A DNA stretch of 40,923 nucleotides from Paenibacillus algorifonticola. GTDB taxonomy: Bacteria; Bacillota; Bacilli; Paenibacillales; Paenibacillaceae. Shown here piece by piece: positions 23,476 through 32,994 of this stretch; the first letter of the stretch is position 1, and every line of letters begins with the position of its first letter. A model generated the notes under the pieces. That model saw only the letters and a list, made by a program, of their open reading frames with translations, ran no database searches and was not told the DNA's origin. A program made the position numbers and the translations under genes. Where the stretch lies: assembly GCF_000971975.1 (NCBI RefSeq), contig NZ_LAQO01000054.1:1-40923 (forward strand). The letters are read 5' to 3'.

Positions 23476-25390
23476 TAATGTACTGCGTCGCAAACGGACG
23501 TATGCCGCACATTTTATGAGCAGCTCGTTCGCGGTCATGATTTTTTTCATCTATTCGGTGCTGCTGTATCATCCGGATTTGCAGGGACAAATCGCCGCAA
23601 GCAGCCCGACTGCCTCTATGCTCGGCACGATGGGGCTGAAAATTTCGCAATATTTAATCGTTATTTTTTCATTTCTGTTTTTGATGTATTCCGCAGGTGC
23701 CTTCCTGAAGGCGCGTAAACGTGAATTCGGCATTTTGATGCTGCTCGGCATGTCCGACAAGCAGTACCGCAGGTTGATTTTTGTGGAAAATATGGTCATT
23801 GGCCTCATCTCCACTGTTTTTGGAATCGGCTTTGGCATTTTGTTCACCAAGCTGTTTCTGCTCATAGCCGAACGGCTGCTGGTCCTGCAACAAGGACTCG
23901 AATTCCTCGTTCCCATCCAAAGCGTGATCATAACGGCAGGCGCTTTTTTCATCGTATTTCTGCTTCTGTCCATACTCGCGTCGCGCCTTGGGCGGAAATC
24001 TCAGCTGCTTGAGCTGATTCGTTCAGATGAGAAGCCCAAGAAGGAGCCGAAAGCTTCCGTGCTGTTATCGCTGCTCGCTGCCGTTCTTTTGCTTGCAGGC
24101 TACGGAATGGTCTTTTATTTTGTATTGGGTCGCGCCTTCTCACTGGCACTGCTCGCAGCCGCCATTGGCTGTGTCATATTGGGGACTTATTTTTTGTTTA
24201 CACAGCTCAGCGTGTATGTGATTCGTGCACTGCGCGGACGGGAAAGCCTGCTGCTGCGTAAAATCAATTTGCTAACGCTCTCCGATCTCGCTTACCGAAT
24301 GAGAGACAATGCCAATATGTTTTTCATGGTGGCAACGGTAACGGCGGTCGCCTTGTGCGGCATGGGTACCTGCCTGGCGATTGGTGATCCGAAGCTGTCG
24401 GAAAAAGACAATCCTTACGCCTTTATTTATGAATCCTTCGGTGGTGACAGTGAATCTCTAGCACAGAGTGAAAGGCAAACGAAGCAGCACCTGGCGCTAT
24501 TGGAGCATAGACTATCAGAGGGCGGCTTTACTTATACGAAAGGCGCTTCACACATAAAATACACGGAAGATTGGCAGTCGGTCATGAGCCTATCCGAATA
24601 TAATCAGCTTGCCACTGCATTAGGGTTCGCCGCCGAGACGCTAAATGTGCCCGGCGAAGCTTTTATCGCCTCCGGCAAAGTATCCCGTGCCCAGAACGTG
24701 ACGGCATTTGAGCCCGTTTTGGATTTGGGCAACGTCGCGCCGGACGAAAAGCGGCAGAAGCTTACTGTGGTAAAGAGGCTGCCTTCTTTCGTATTAAACA
24801 ATTACAATGATGTTTATGTCGTTTCAGATGATTATTTCCAAGCGATGAACCGAATGAAAGACGACACGAACCAGGTCACGTATTATTATGTCATTCCCAA
24901 TTGGATCGACACGATCGGTGTGGCGCAAAGCGTTATGAAGGAAATACCACAGGATACGGAGGGCCATTATTATATGCGGTCACTCGTGATCGAATGGTAT
25001 GAATTCAAACAGCTTAACGGGCTACTGCTCATTATTAGCGTGCTTGTGGGCGGGGTCTTTTTCACCTATGCCGTCAGCTTTATCTACTTTAGGCTGTATG
25101 CCGATTTGGAGCGGGATGAGAAGCAATACCAGATGATTAGTAAAATCGGCCTCAGCGGCAAGGAGCTGAACCGGCTGGTTACAAGGCAGCTGCTCATTAT
25201 GTTTTTCCTGCCCTTTGCGATTGCGCTTGTGCATGGCATCGTCGCTTTTATAAATATCGCGCTGCTGCTCGATATCTCGATGCTGAATGCAGCATTAATG
25301 ATCTATATTAGCTTCTTTCTTCTTCAGCTAGCATATTTCCTCATGATTCGCTGGCGGTATTTGCGCCATATGCATCTCAAGCTGGCATAA
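23450..25390 (+). CDS. Bce-type ABC transporter permease (peptide resistance)
   Basis: 646 aa from ATG 23450 (GGGGGGA seven nt upstream). FtsX-like fold with about ten helices and a large extracellular domain between helices 7 and 8 (roughly residues 310-530), which in BceB binds the peptide or its lipid target. N-terminal MNFRQFAFNNVLRRKRTYAAHF and GILMLLGMSDKQYRRLIFVENMVIG are BceB-class. It overlaps the ATPase gene by 26 bp, showing tight translational coupling. With the kinase at 21112 it should form the sensory complex. The peptide specificity cannot be read from the extracellular domain. Confidence 0.93.
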   Translation: MNFRQFAFNNVLRRKRTYAAHFMSSSFAVMIFFIYSVLLYHPDLQGQIAASSPTASMLGTMGLKISQYLIVIFSFLFLMYSAGAFLKARKREFGILMLLGMSDKQYRRLIFVENMVIGLISTVFGIGFGILFTKLFLLIAERLLVLQQGLEFLVPIQSVIITAGAFFIVFLLLSILASRLGRKSQLLELIRSDEKPKKEPKASVLLSLLAAVLLLAGYGMVFYFVLGRAFSLALLAAAIGCVILGTYFLFTQLSVYVIRALRGRESLLLRKINLLTLSDLAYRMRDNANMFFMVATVTAVALCGMGTCLAIGDPKLSEKDNPYAFIYESFGGDSESLAQSERQTKQHLALLEHRLSEGGFTYTKGASHIKYTEDWQSVMSLSEYNQLATALGFAAETLNVPGEAFIASGKVSRAQNVTAFEPVLDLGNVAPDEKRQKLTVVKRLPSFVLNNYNDVYVVSDDYFQAMNRMKDDTNQVTYYYVIPNWIDTIGVAQSVMKEIPQDTEGHYYMRSLVIEWYEFKQLNGLLLIISVLVGGVFFTYAVSFIYFRLYADLERDEKQYQMISKIGLSGKELNRLVTRQLLIMFFLPFAIALVHGIVAFINIALLLDISMLNAALMIYISFFLLQLAYFLMIRWRYLRHMHLKLA

Positions 25391-25560
25391 CGAGGAGAAT
25401 GCTTTGAAGGTTCGCAGAGCTGGAAGCTGGGAGCTGGGATTGGGCCGAATAAAGCCTTATATAGTCAAAGCTTATGAGTATATAGGAAAAGGGTCTTGGA
25501 CGCTAACAGACGCTTTGTGCAAAAATAAGGCATATTGATTTAGGCAAAGGACTGATTCGT

Positions 25561-26496
25561 ATGCTGCATTCATTTTTGCTCATCGTATATGGCGTGTTTC
25601 TGCCGATTTCGCTGCCCGTGCTTGGAGGAGCAGCCTTGAAGCGCTGGCGGGGACTGGAGACGAAGCCCTTATCAACTATTGCCCTTTATTTGCTCAGCCC
25701 AGCTCTTATTCTGGAGACGCTGATCAGCGCCAGGCTGTCGATGGCAGATATCATTCAGACAAGTGCATTCAGCATCATTAATCTGGTCGCGCTCTGGCTC
25801 GTCGCCACGCTCGCCTCACGGCTGCTGCGGCTTTCTCCAGCAGATCAAGCAGGCCTCACACTCGTGTCCGTATTCACGAACTGTGTCAACTATGGACTGC
25901 CGCTCGTGCTGCTCGCTTTCGGTCAGCTTGGGCTTGCCAAAGCATCGGTCTACGTTATCTCGCAAATGATTCTTGTCAATACAGTAGGTGTTTATTTCGC
26001 AGCCCGCTCCCATTTCTCGGTGAAAAAAGCGGTCCAATCGGTGTGCAAGCTTCCTGCTTTATACGCCGTTGTGCTCGCTGTCATTATCCGGTTCACAGGT
26101 ATTGTTGTGCCTGCGGCCGTGGAGGAAGGCATATCGATGCTGTCCAACGCTTATGCGCCTGTCGTGCTGATTTTGCTAGGGGCACAGATGGCCGGGGCGC
26201 GCAGCAGCAAAAGGGCCGCGGATTCGGTCATGAGCAAGCCGCTCTGGACGGCTATCGCGATCCGGCTGCTGCTTTCTCCAGTCATTGCAGCGCTGCTGCT
26301 CTGGCTGCTGCAGGTAAAAGGCATGCTGTTCGCCGTCCTGCTTATACTCGCATCCATGCCGACCGCAGTCAACGCCGTTATTATGGCGGAGCAATTCGAA
26401 GCATCGCCGAAGCTCGTTTCCCGCTGTATTTTGTGGACGACGCTCGCCTCATTTATTGTGCTGCCTTTGCTGATTGTCCTTGTGCAGCCATCTTGA
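25561..26496 (+). CDS. AEC-family (auxin efflux carrier) transporter
   Basis: 311 aa with ten hydrophobic helices. The two half-repeats each start with the SPALILETL / TNCVNYGLPLVLLAFG type segments, where the Asn/Pro-rich break is the transport site. Bacterial AEC proteins export or import dicarboxylates such as malate or small anions; the substrate is not determinable here. AAAGGA precedes the ATG. It stands alone, 170 bp after the Bce-type permease and before a bidirectional terminator. Confidence 0.88.
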   Translation: MLHSFLLIVYGVFLPISLPVLGGAALKRWRGLETKPLSTIALYLLSPALILETLISARLSMADIIQTSAFSIINLVALWLVATLASRLLRLSPADQAGLTLVSVFTNCVNYGLPLVLLAFGQLGLAKASVYVISQMILVNTVGVYFAARSHFSVKKAVQSVCKLPALYAVVLAVIIRFTGIVVPAAVEEGISMLSNAYAPVVLILLGAQMAGARSSKRAADSVMSKPLWTAIAIRLLLSPVIAALLLWLLQVKGMLFAVLLILASMPTAVNAVIMAEQFEASPKLVSRCILWTTLASFIVLPLLIVLVQPS

Positions 26497-26526
26497 CCTA
26501 TTAAGCAAACGGATAAATTTTCAGTT

Positions 26527-26573
26527 AAAAAAACGTCCAAACCCACCTGTTTCAGTGGATCTGGACGTTTTTT
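26527..26573. terminator. Bidirectional terminator, AEC transporter / EcsB
   Basis: AAACGTCCA (26531-26539) pairs with TGGACGTTT (26562-26570), with inner CCCAC/GTGG. T-runs flank both strands (TTTTTT on plus, AAAAAAA on the left). Confidence 0.9.
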
Positions 26574-26646
26574 GCTTGCTTTTTCACCGCGACAGCGGGG
26601 CTTTCATCTATAACCAGTCGCCGTCCGACAGTTGTGGCGACCTAAT

Positions 26647-27936
26647 CTAATCTTCTTCCGCATCAGCAGCAAAAGCGCGGCGCAGTCTCAGCGGGCGAAT
26701 CGTGAACAAATAGACGAGCGCTGCAATCGGCGCTGCTGTAGCAGCAAGCAGGCAGTTGGCACGCAGCAGCATAATGCACGCAGGAAGCCACATGAGCAGT
26801 GCAATAATGAGCATCGTAAAGCGGTCCAGCCGGATGAGGCTTTCCATCCTTTGCGCATCAGGAAGCGGATAAACATGCCGCCATACCGTATAACGATGCG
26901 TATGGCGAAGCCCGCCGAGCTGGGCCCCGACAATGAGCATAAATACCGCATAGGCAAAGGCAGCCCCCCAGCCGGACAACCAGACCGCTTCCGCCATCCA
27001 ATAGGCAATAAGCGCAAACAGGACGAGCAGCCTTAGCAAAATGCCCCCCATTTCCATTCGCAGCATGGATGCCGCATATAAATAATCGTAAGTCAAGCGG
27101 CGGCGGTACGGAATAAAGTTCATCACCCATGAAAGATATTTTCGGCTGGCTGTTCGCGATGGCATCGTAGGCACATCGATAAACAAACCGAAAAAGACGT
27201 AATACCTTCTTCTCGTCGCTGCCTCTTCTTCAATTAGCCGCTCCCATGGTATGACGAATCGACTCGGAAGTCTATACAGCAGGGCGAATAGCAGGATGAG
27301 CAAAATTATAAAGCCTCCCGCATACAGCGGTGCACGGGTCAGCATACCCGCCCAAGCAAGCGCCGTCGCTGCCCAGCGAGCCACTCGAAACAGCACTCTC
27401 ATGCCGCTCCAGGCCAGCTGCCGTTCCCGCCATGCAGCAGCTGTATTTGCTAAGCGCAGCACAGCCGCAGCCAAAACCAGCAGCCACATATCCGCTGGAC
27501 CGGTGCCCTGCCTGTAAATAGGCCAATAAGCAAGCAGCATGAAGGCGCATAGAGCGACCAGAGCTATTATGCTTCGCTTAAAGGAAAGCCCCCAATAACG
27601 GCGCATCGCTGATTCCTGCGGCATATGGAATACGACATCTGCCGCTTGCAGAAAGGTGCGAAAAGGGCTCCAGCAAAGCACTGGCACTAGTGCCACAATG
27701 CCAACCAGCGCAGTCGGAAAATCAGCCGGAACGTCCCGGATCAGCTTAAAATAGCTAAGCACTCCGGTAATGACAAACAACGAAAGAAACAGCGGGAATC
27801 CACTTTGTCCCATATAGCGGAAATAAGGCAGCGTTTCCTCCCGGAAACTCCGTGCACGCTTTTTCCATAGCTTTTGCATCGCCTGTTCCTTCAGCTGCCG
27901 CTGCTCTTGATTAGCTACTTGCGATTTAGCCGTCAT
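26647..27936 (-). CDS. ecsB: ABC transporter permease EcsB
   Basis: 429 aa with a charged cytosolic N-terminus (RARSFREETLPYFRYMGQSGFPLFLSL) and eight to ten membrane helices, the EcsB architecture. The Ecs transporter affects secretion, competence, sporulation and, via RasP, anti-sigma processing in Bacillus subtilis. The start ATG overlaps the ecsA stop by four bases. The third gene of the Bacillus operon, ecsC, is not next to it here; a terminator and the AEC gene follow. Confidence 0.88.
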   Translation of the reverse strand: MTAKSQVANQEQRQLKEQAMQKLWKKRARSFREETLPYFRYMGQSGFPLFLSLFVITGVLSYFKLIRDVPADFPTALVGIVALVPVLCWSPFRTFLQAADVVFHMPQESAMRRYWGLSFKRSIIALVALCAFMLLAYWPIYRQGTGPADMWLLVLAAAVLRLANTAAAWRERQLAWSGMRVLFRVARWAATALAWAGMLTRAPLYAGGFIILLILLFALLYRLPSRFVIPWERLIEEEAATRRRYYVFFGLFIDVPTMPSRTASRKYLSWVMNFIPYRRRLTYDYLYAASMLRMEMGGILLRLLVLFALIAYWMAEAVWLSGWGAAFAYAVFMLIVGAQLGGLRHTHRYTVWRHVYPLPDAQRMESLIRLDRFTMLIIALLMWLPACIMLLRANCLLAATAAPIAALVYLFTIRPLRLRRAFAADAEED

Positions 27937-28685
27937 AGCTTGTCTCCAGCAACGAGCTTATAGAATGCATCCTCCAGCGTTCCGCCGCGCATCGCCATGC
28001 CCGCCGCTTCGCATACATCCGCAAGCGTTCCGCTGGCAACGATGCGTCCATGATGCATCACAATAAACTTGTCGCAATAAGCTTCGACCGTAGCCAAAAT
28101 ATGCGAGCTCATCAAAATAGCCGAGCCGTTCTGCTTAACTTCTACAAGCCGTTCCAGCAAGGAGCGAATGCCAAGCGGGTCCAGCCCAAGAAACGGCTCA
28201 TCAATGATGTATAATGGCGGCTCTGACAGCAGCGCGTTCATAATCATGACCTTCTGCTTCATCCCTTTAGATAGATGGGCGGCAAAAGCCCCTTTTTTCG
28301 CATTCATCTGGAACTCGTTCAACAAATCCATGCGCTTCTTTTCAAATTCCTGTTCAGCTACACCGTAGGCCATTCCCGTCAGACGCAAATGCTCCTCAAC
28401 CGTAAGCTCGTCGAACAGCACCGGCGTTTCCGGCACATAGGCAAAAGCGGAGCGGTAGCGATCCGGATCATCCTCCAGCTTGACGCCGCCAACCTTAACC
28501 TCACCCTGCTGCGGCTTCATCAAGCCGAGAATATGCTTAATCGTCGTACTTTTGCCTGCGCCATTGAGGCCAATTAAGCCGACCATTTCGCCCGGACGCA
28601 GCTGGAACGACACATTATGCAGGACAGGACGGCGCGGACTGTATCCTCCTGTCAAATCGGCAACTTCCAATACAGGCTCTATCAT
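27933..28685 (-). CDS. ecsA: ABC transporter ATPase EcsA
   Basis: 250 aa. Walker A GLNGAGKST at 39-47; Q-loop YVPETPVLFDELTVEEHL; signature LSKGMKQK, the Ecs/YtrB-type variant of LSGGQ; Walker B YIIDEPFLGLDPLG; H-loop MSSHILATVE. The C-terminal GGTLEDAFYKLV is typical of EcsA. AAGGTG precedes the ATG. The gene begins the ecsAB unit; the upstream 240 bp to the helicase gene hold only that gene's terminator. Confidence 0.92.
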   Translation of the reverse strand: MIEPVLEVADLTGGYSPRRPVLHNVSFQLRPGEMVGLIGLNGAGKSTTIKHILGLMKPQQGEVKVGGVKLEDDPDRYRSAFAYVPETPVLFDELTVEEHLRLTGMAYGVAEQEFEKKRMDLLNEFQMNAKKGAFAAHLSKGMKQKVMIMNALLSEPPLYIIDEPFLGLDPLGIRSLLERLVEVKQNGSAILMSSHILATVEAYCDKFIVMHHGRIVASGTLADVCEAAGMAMRGGTLEDAFYKLVAGDKL

Positions 28686-28796
28686 TATCCATTCACCTTC
28701 ATAACTATAAAATTAATATCGCTTATTCAGCATACCGAATTCCAAGGCAAAATTCAAAATTTCCCATCCGTATCGTTTCGGACCCGTGCTTATGAG

Positions 28797-28831
28797 CAAA
28801 AAAAAGCCCTCGTTCCACAATGGCTGAGGCT
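28797..28831 (-). terminator. Terminator of the DEAD-family helicase gene
   Basis: On the minus strand AGCCTC (28826-28831) pairs with GAGGGCT (28805-28811, one bulge), followed by TTTTTTTTGC. The 110 bp between it and the helicase stop hold no gene. Confidence 0.6.
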
Positions 28832-28940
28832 AAAGCGGCTAGCGGGGCGCCAAGGAAAAATGGCTGGGCGCCCGCTTGCCTCTTCACTCCATCTTGCTGG
28901 AAAAGGGGCTTGTATTCTAAACTCATTCTTGCTTAAAAGC

Positions 28941-30482
28941 TTACTCCTTCGTATCGCCCGACTCGCGCTTCGCTTTCAGCCATTTCGGCGCGCCTTTATT
29001 CTTGCTTTTCTTCTGGCGCTCCTGCTTGGACAGCATCTTCGCCTTCGGTTTCGCTTGAACAGCAGCTTTCTGTGGCTCGTTAGCTGCGGTAGCATCGATT
29101 CCCGTTGTTCTTGCCCGCACTGCCCCATCTGCTGTGGCATCATTTCTGCGGCTGCCAGGCTGAACTTCGCCCCGGCGTCTCTCGCCTTGCGGTGCTTGCC
29201 CGCCTGCACCTTGTCTGAATTCGACGCGCTGCCTCTCGCCTCGCGCTCCATCTCCTTGCGCGTAGTCGCTGCCCGACGCTAGACCGCTCTTCGGTGCTCC
29301 TGTATAATCCGAGCGTTTGAACGAGGCTTTATCGTTCCGCGCTTCCTCTGGTGTAACCAGCCTGCCTCTTAGCATCGCCTTCTCCGGAAGATCAATGCCA
29401 AGCTGCTTGCGGAACTTGTCCATAATAAAATGCTCCTGCGGCGTAACAATGGAAATAACCGTTCCCGTGCGGCCCATACGACCCGTCCGGCCCGCCCGGT
29501 GCACATAATGATCGGCATCAAGCGCTGGCTCCAGATTGATTACGAGCGGCAAGCCTTCAATATCAAGTCCCCTCGCGGCAACGTCGGTCGCAAGCAATAG
29601 CTGGCACGCGCCTTCGCGAAAGCGCGCAAGCGTAGCAGCACGGCGCTGCTTGTCGGCATCGCCATAAAGCGCCTCTACCGTAAAGCCCTCATAGCTGAGC
29701 TTCGCTTCCCAGTTTGAAATCGTGTCCGTCTCATTCAAAAACAGCAATGCCGATTTTGGCTTCAGCATTCGAATGATGCGCCTCGCGATATCCGGCTTGT
29801 CCCGTTTGTCGCATACGAAATAATAATTCGTAATCGTCTCTGACACGCGATGCTCAGGCGCAACCTGAATTCGGTACGGCTCATTCATCCAGCGTCCTTC
29901 AAACCGGGCCATCTGCTCTGGATAAGTCGCCGAGAAAAAAGCGATCTGACGATTTTGTCCCATTGCAAAAAGAATCGTCTCCACTTCGCGCGTCGAGCTT
30001 AGCTGGAACACTTGGTCCACTTCATCAATGACGACCTGATTGACCGCATGCAGCTTGATTTTGCGCAGCTTAAGCAACTCGTGAATACGTCCCGGCGTAC
30101 CGATGACAATTTGTGGATGCAGCTTGAGCTTCTCTACTTGGCGCTTGAGCGCTGCGCCGCCAATTAGCTGCTGCACACGAAGGCCCAGCGGCTTCGCATA
30201 AAATTCAGCCACCCGTACGATCTGCATAGCCAGCTCCTGCGTAGGAGCGATAACGACGCCCTGAATTTCTTTGGACGATGCATTCAGCTTCTGAAGCAGC
30301 GGCAGCAAATAAGCAAGCGTCTTTCCTGTTCCCGTCTGCGAACGCGCAGAAACGTCCTGCCCTCCGAGCAGCACCGGAATTGCCTCTGCTTGCACCGCAG
30401 TAGGCTCCTCGATACCCTCTTCAATCAGCGCTTCCGCCAGCTGTTCATTTAAACCTAAATCCAACCAATTTTGCATACTCAT
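28941..30482 (-). CDS. DEAD-family ATP-dependent RNA helicase with long basic tail
   Basis: 513 aa. Q-motif GIEEPTAVQAEAIP (about 23-36), motif I QTGTGKT (49-55), Ia PTQELA, Ib TPGR (129-132), motif II DEVD (153-156, in place of DEAD), motif III SAT (184-186), motif V ARGLDIEG and motif VI HRAGRTGR (about 326-333). The core ends near 365. The last ~145 residues are a low-complexity Arg/Gly/Gln/Ala/Lys-rich tail for RNA binding, ending in a Lys-rich SKQERQKKSKNKG stretch. Such helicases act in ribosome assembly or RNA decay, often in the cold. An SDR gene ends 26 nt upstream on the same strand, suggesting one transcript. Confidence 0.93.
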   Translation of the reverse strand: MSMQNWLDLGLNEQLAEALIEEGIEEPTAVQAEAIPVLLGGQDVSARSQTGTGKTLAYLLPLLQKLNASSKEIQGVVIAPTQELAMQIVRVAEFYAKPLGLRVQQLIGGAALKRQVEKLKLHPQIVIGTPGRIHELLKLRKIKLHAVNQVVIDEVDQVFQLSSTREVETILFAMGQNRQIAFFSATYPEQMARFEGRWMNEPYRIQVAPEHRVSETITNYYFVCDKRDKPDIARRIIRMLKPKSALLFLNETDTISNWEAKLSYEGFTVEALYGDADKQRRAATLARFREGACQLLLATDVAARGLDIEGLPLVINLEPALDADHYVHRAGRTGRMGRTGTVISIVTPQEHFIMDKFRKQLGIDLPEKAMLRGRLVTPEEARNDKASFKRSDYTGAPKSGLASGSDYAQGDGARGERQRVEFRQGAGGQAPQGERRRGEVQPGSRRNDATADGAVRARTTGIDATAANEPQKAAVQAKPKAKMLSKQERQKKSKNKGAPKWLKAKRESGDTKE

Positions 30483-30508
30483 GTTCGAGTCCTCTCTTGT
30501 TCAAAACA

Positions 30509-31282
30509 CTATTTTCGATCCAGCATACCGCCGAATACTCGGTCAATTAGACGTGGAAAAAGCTGATACAGCTTAATGCCGAACGCCGCCGATTTCGGCA
30601 AATTAATTTCTGCCTTCCTGCGCTCAATGAGCCGCACGATGGCTTTGACTACATAGTCGGGCTTCATCATAAAGAAGCTGACATTTTTCACATAGTTGCC
30701 TGACGGATCTGCCAGCGAGAAAAACGGCGTGTCAATCGGTCCGGGATTTACCGCCGATACGACAATCCCTTTGCCTCGCAGCTCCATCCGCAGCGAATTG
30801 GTAAAGCCGAGCACCGCATGCTTCGTTGCCGTGTAGGCCGTTGACTTGGCTGAGCCGATCTTGCCTGCGAGTGAGGCAATATTTACGATATGACCGCTGC
30901 CTTGGGAAAGCATATATGGCAGCACAGCCTTCGTGCAGCGAACGATACCCATATAATTCGTATCCATCATCTGGTCAAATTCTTCGACCGGCATCGTCTC
31001 AAAATATTTAAAATGCCCGTAACCAGCATTATTAATCAGTATATCGAGACGCCCATGCTTTTTCACAACAGCTTGAATGACCTGCTGAACATCTTCCATG
31101 CTCGTTACATCCATCTGATAGTAGGAGCTATCGCCGCCGATTTCTGCCACATGCGCCTTCAGCTTCTCCACATTTCGTCCGGTCAGCACCACAATGGCGC
31201 CGCGCATCGCAAGCTGCTTTGCAGCAAGTGCTCCAATCCCGCTGGAAGCGCCGGAAATAAGCACAACTTTGCCATTTAACAT
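30509..31282 (-). CDS. Short-chain dehydrogenase/reductase (SDR), YqjQ-like
   Basis: 257 aa. NAD(P)-binding GASSGIG at 11-17, NNAG at 84-87, catalytic Ser137 (IASLAG), Tyr150 and Lys154 (YTATK), then VNPGPIDTPF. The C-terminal ~30 residues have a hydrophobic, basic stretch (FGIKLYQLFPRLIDRVF), a membrane-associated tail seen in fatty-acyl or ketosphinganine-type SDRs. The Arg36 of TGRN after the second strand suggests NADPH. Substrate unknown. It precedes the helicase gene by 26 nt. Confidence 0.9.
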   Translation of the reverse strand: MLNGKVVLISGASSGIGALAAKQLAMRGAIVVLTGRNVEKLKAHVAEIGGDSSYYQMDVTSMEDVQQVIQAVVKKHGRLDILINNAGYGHFKYFETMPVEEFDQMMDTNYMGIVRCTKAVLPYMLSQGSGHIVNIASLAGKIGSAKSTAYTATKHAVLGFTNSLRMELRGKGIVVSAVNPGPIDTPFFSLADPSGNYVKNVSFFMMKPDYVVKAIVRLIERRKAEINLPKSAAFGIKLYQLFPRLIDRVFGGMLDRK

Positions 31283-31431
31283 CCGTCATCACCTAAAGCT
31301 AATTCTACTTGATCAGGGCCTTTTAAGCAAAGAAACCTTTGCAAAACATTGCATAGGCTCACGCCATTTTTTGATTTTGGACAATAGGCCTCTACCTCAG
31401 TACAATAATAGGGAAAGGGAGGTTAAACAAA

Positions 31432-32073
31432 ATGAAATCCTACAAGGAATTAATGGTGCCGGAGGACGCATGGGGAGAAATTCAAAGCCTTGTATCCGAA
31501 GCCGCCAATCCCGTTACAATTGTCGGCTGTTCGATTGAGGATGGCAGAAAAACGCTGGAGCATCTGCAAGTTACGAATCGCTCCTATTTGGGAGCTATTG
31601 CCTTGGAATGCGGAGGACTGCTTGTCGATTATGGCTGGTTAAAAATATTAGGGGCAGGAAATGAGCGGCTTTCAGGCTCTTTAGCAACTTGGAACAGTCC
31701 CATCCAAAATATTTTAGTCGTAGCCTATGATTTAGTTGGCGGCTTCTTCGCTATTCATTCCAATTATAAAACCGTATTTTATTTGGCACCTGACACGCTT
31801 GAATGGGAAGATACCGAATGTACCTATTCCGAGTTTATAGGCTGGGCGCTGAATGGTGATCTGCAATTATTTTATAAGGCAATGCGCTGGGACAGCTGGA
31901 TTGCGGACTCCCAAACGCTAAAAGGCGATCAAGCCTTCTCCATCTTCCCCTACCTGTGGACTGCTGAAGGACAAAATATCGAGCAAGCATCCAAAAAGCC
32001 CGTAAGCGTAATCGAGCTTTATGAGCTGCATAAGGAAATGGGCAAAACATTACATACTCTTTCCGAGCCGTAA
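31432..32073 (+). CDS. DUF2625 family protein
   Basis: 213 aa. The central block matches DUF2625 as I remember it: TNRSYLGAIALECGGLLVDYGWLKILG, then AYDLVGGFFAIHS and VFYLAPDTLEWEDTECTYSEFIGWALNGDLQLFY. It is a soluble protein of unknown role, and the fold is distantly reminiscent of SUKH/SMI1-type proteins. GGGAGG lies nine nt before the ATG. It stands alone with its own terminator. A true SUKH gene lies 900 bp downstream, but a link is not shown. Confidence 0.85.
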   Translation: MKSYKELMVPEDAWGEIQSLVSEAANPVTIVGCSIEDGRKTLEHLQVTNRSYLGAIALECGGLLVDYGWLKILGAGNERLSGSLATWNSPIQNILVVAYDLVGGFFAIHSNYKTVFYLAPDTLEWEDTECTYSEFIGWALNGDLQLFYKAMRWDSWIADSQTLKGDQAFSIFPYLWTAEGQNIEQASKKPVSVIELYELHKEMGKTLHTLSEP

Positions 32074-32130
32074 AATGCTATTGACTCCAACAGACGCCAA
32101 ATATAAGTTCGGCTCTTAGAAATGCAAAAT

Positions 32131-32156
32131 AAAAAAACTCCCGAAGGAGTTTTTGG
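32131..32156. terminator. Terminator between DUF2625 and cheX
   Basis: AAACTCC-CGAA-GGAGTTT (32135-32152) with a GNRA-like tetraloop and T-runs on both strands. Confidence 0.9.
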
Positions 32157-32159
32157 CTA

Positions 32160-32621
32160 TTACGATGCTACTAGTACCTGAATATCCAGTTCACCAATTC
32201 CCTCCATAATGAGCGGAACGGTTAATGCTTGCTGTGCTTTAAAGCCAGCAGCTGCAGCAGACTGAATGACCTTCGGCGGTGTAATATCTACATGGACGCC
32301 TTGATTCGATAACATCGTGCTCGCATTGCCGCTAATCATGTTGCCAAGCTCAGAAATTGCGCTTCTGCCCATTTCGTCAATTTCAGAAATGGAGAAGCCA
32401 CCCATCATAGCCGAAATCATCTTCATCGCTACCGATTCGCTTAGTCCAAAAACGATATCAGCGTTCATTTGTCCGTTCAGGCCGATTTGTATCCAAATGT
32501 AATTTTCAACAAATTTAACATCTTTCAAGCCCAATTGCCCTGCCGATGGCTTTATCTGGATGACCTGCTCAATTACACTTTTTGCCGCTTCAAGAAACGG
32601 GTTAATATACTCAGCCTTCAT
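32160..32621 (-). CDS. Chemotaxis phosphatase CheX-like protein
   Basis: 153 aa of the CheC/CheX/FliY family, which dephosphorylates CheY-P. The catalytic signature is present once: Ser87-x3-Glu91-x2-Asn94 (SAISELGNMISG), followed about 20 residues on by the Pro pair 115-116 (DITPPKVI). One motif, a short length and no second repeat indicate CheX, a dimer, rather than CheC. AAGGAG lies about 13 nt upstream of the ATG. It is alone here, far from any flagellar cluster in the window; stand-alone CheX proteins also serve other receiver domains. Confidence 0.88.
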   Translation of the reverse strand: MKAEYINPFLEAAKSVIEQVIQIKPSAGQLGLKDVKFVENYIWIQIGLNGQMNADIVFGLSESVAMKMISAMMGGFSISEIDEMGRSAISELGNMISGNASTMLSNQGVHVDITPPKVIQSAAAAGFKAQQALTVPLIMEGIGELDIQVLVAS

Positions 32622-32639
32622 AACGGGAATACGCTCCTT

Positions 32640-32994
32640 TTCGACAAAGATCGCGATTTTTTATATTCCTCATTATACTTTTAAAAATAGGACAAGTATA
32701 CTATTTTTATCATTTTTGAACCTTAAGACCTATGAGTTTATATTCATTTTCAAACCCATTTCAATCCAATTCGGAGGTTTTTTCGTATCAAACGTATAGA
32801 CCTATTTTATTTTCAGACACAAAGAACTAGATGAACAAGGTGAACATCAGCTCATTGCCTCCACAGGCTCACGTTCCCCCATCCCACAAAGAGCAGCGCC
32901 TCGCACCTGTACAACTATACAGTATTCTTGCCCAGGTTCAGGCATGGCATCTTGCTTCAAATGACGACAATTCAAATATGGTGGTGATACATAA
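32640..32994. other. AT-rich intergenic region
   Basis: No gene, hairpin or repeat that I can support. The left part (32660-32820) is notably AT-rich and should hold the promoters of cheX and of the SUKH gene. Confidence 0.5.
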
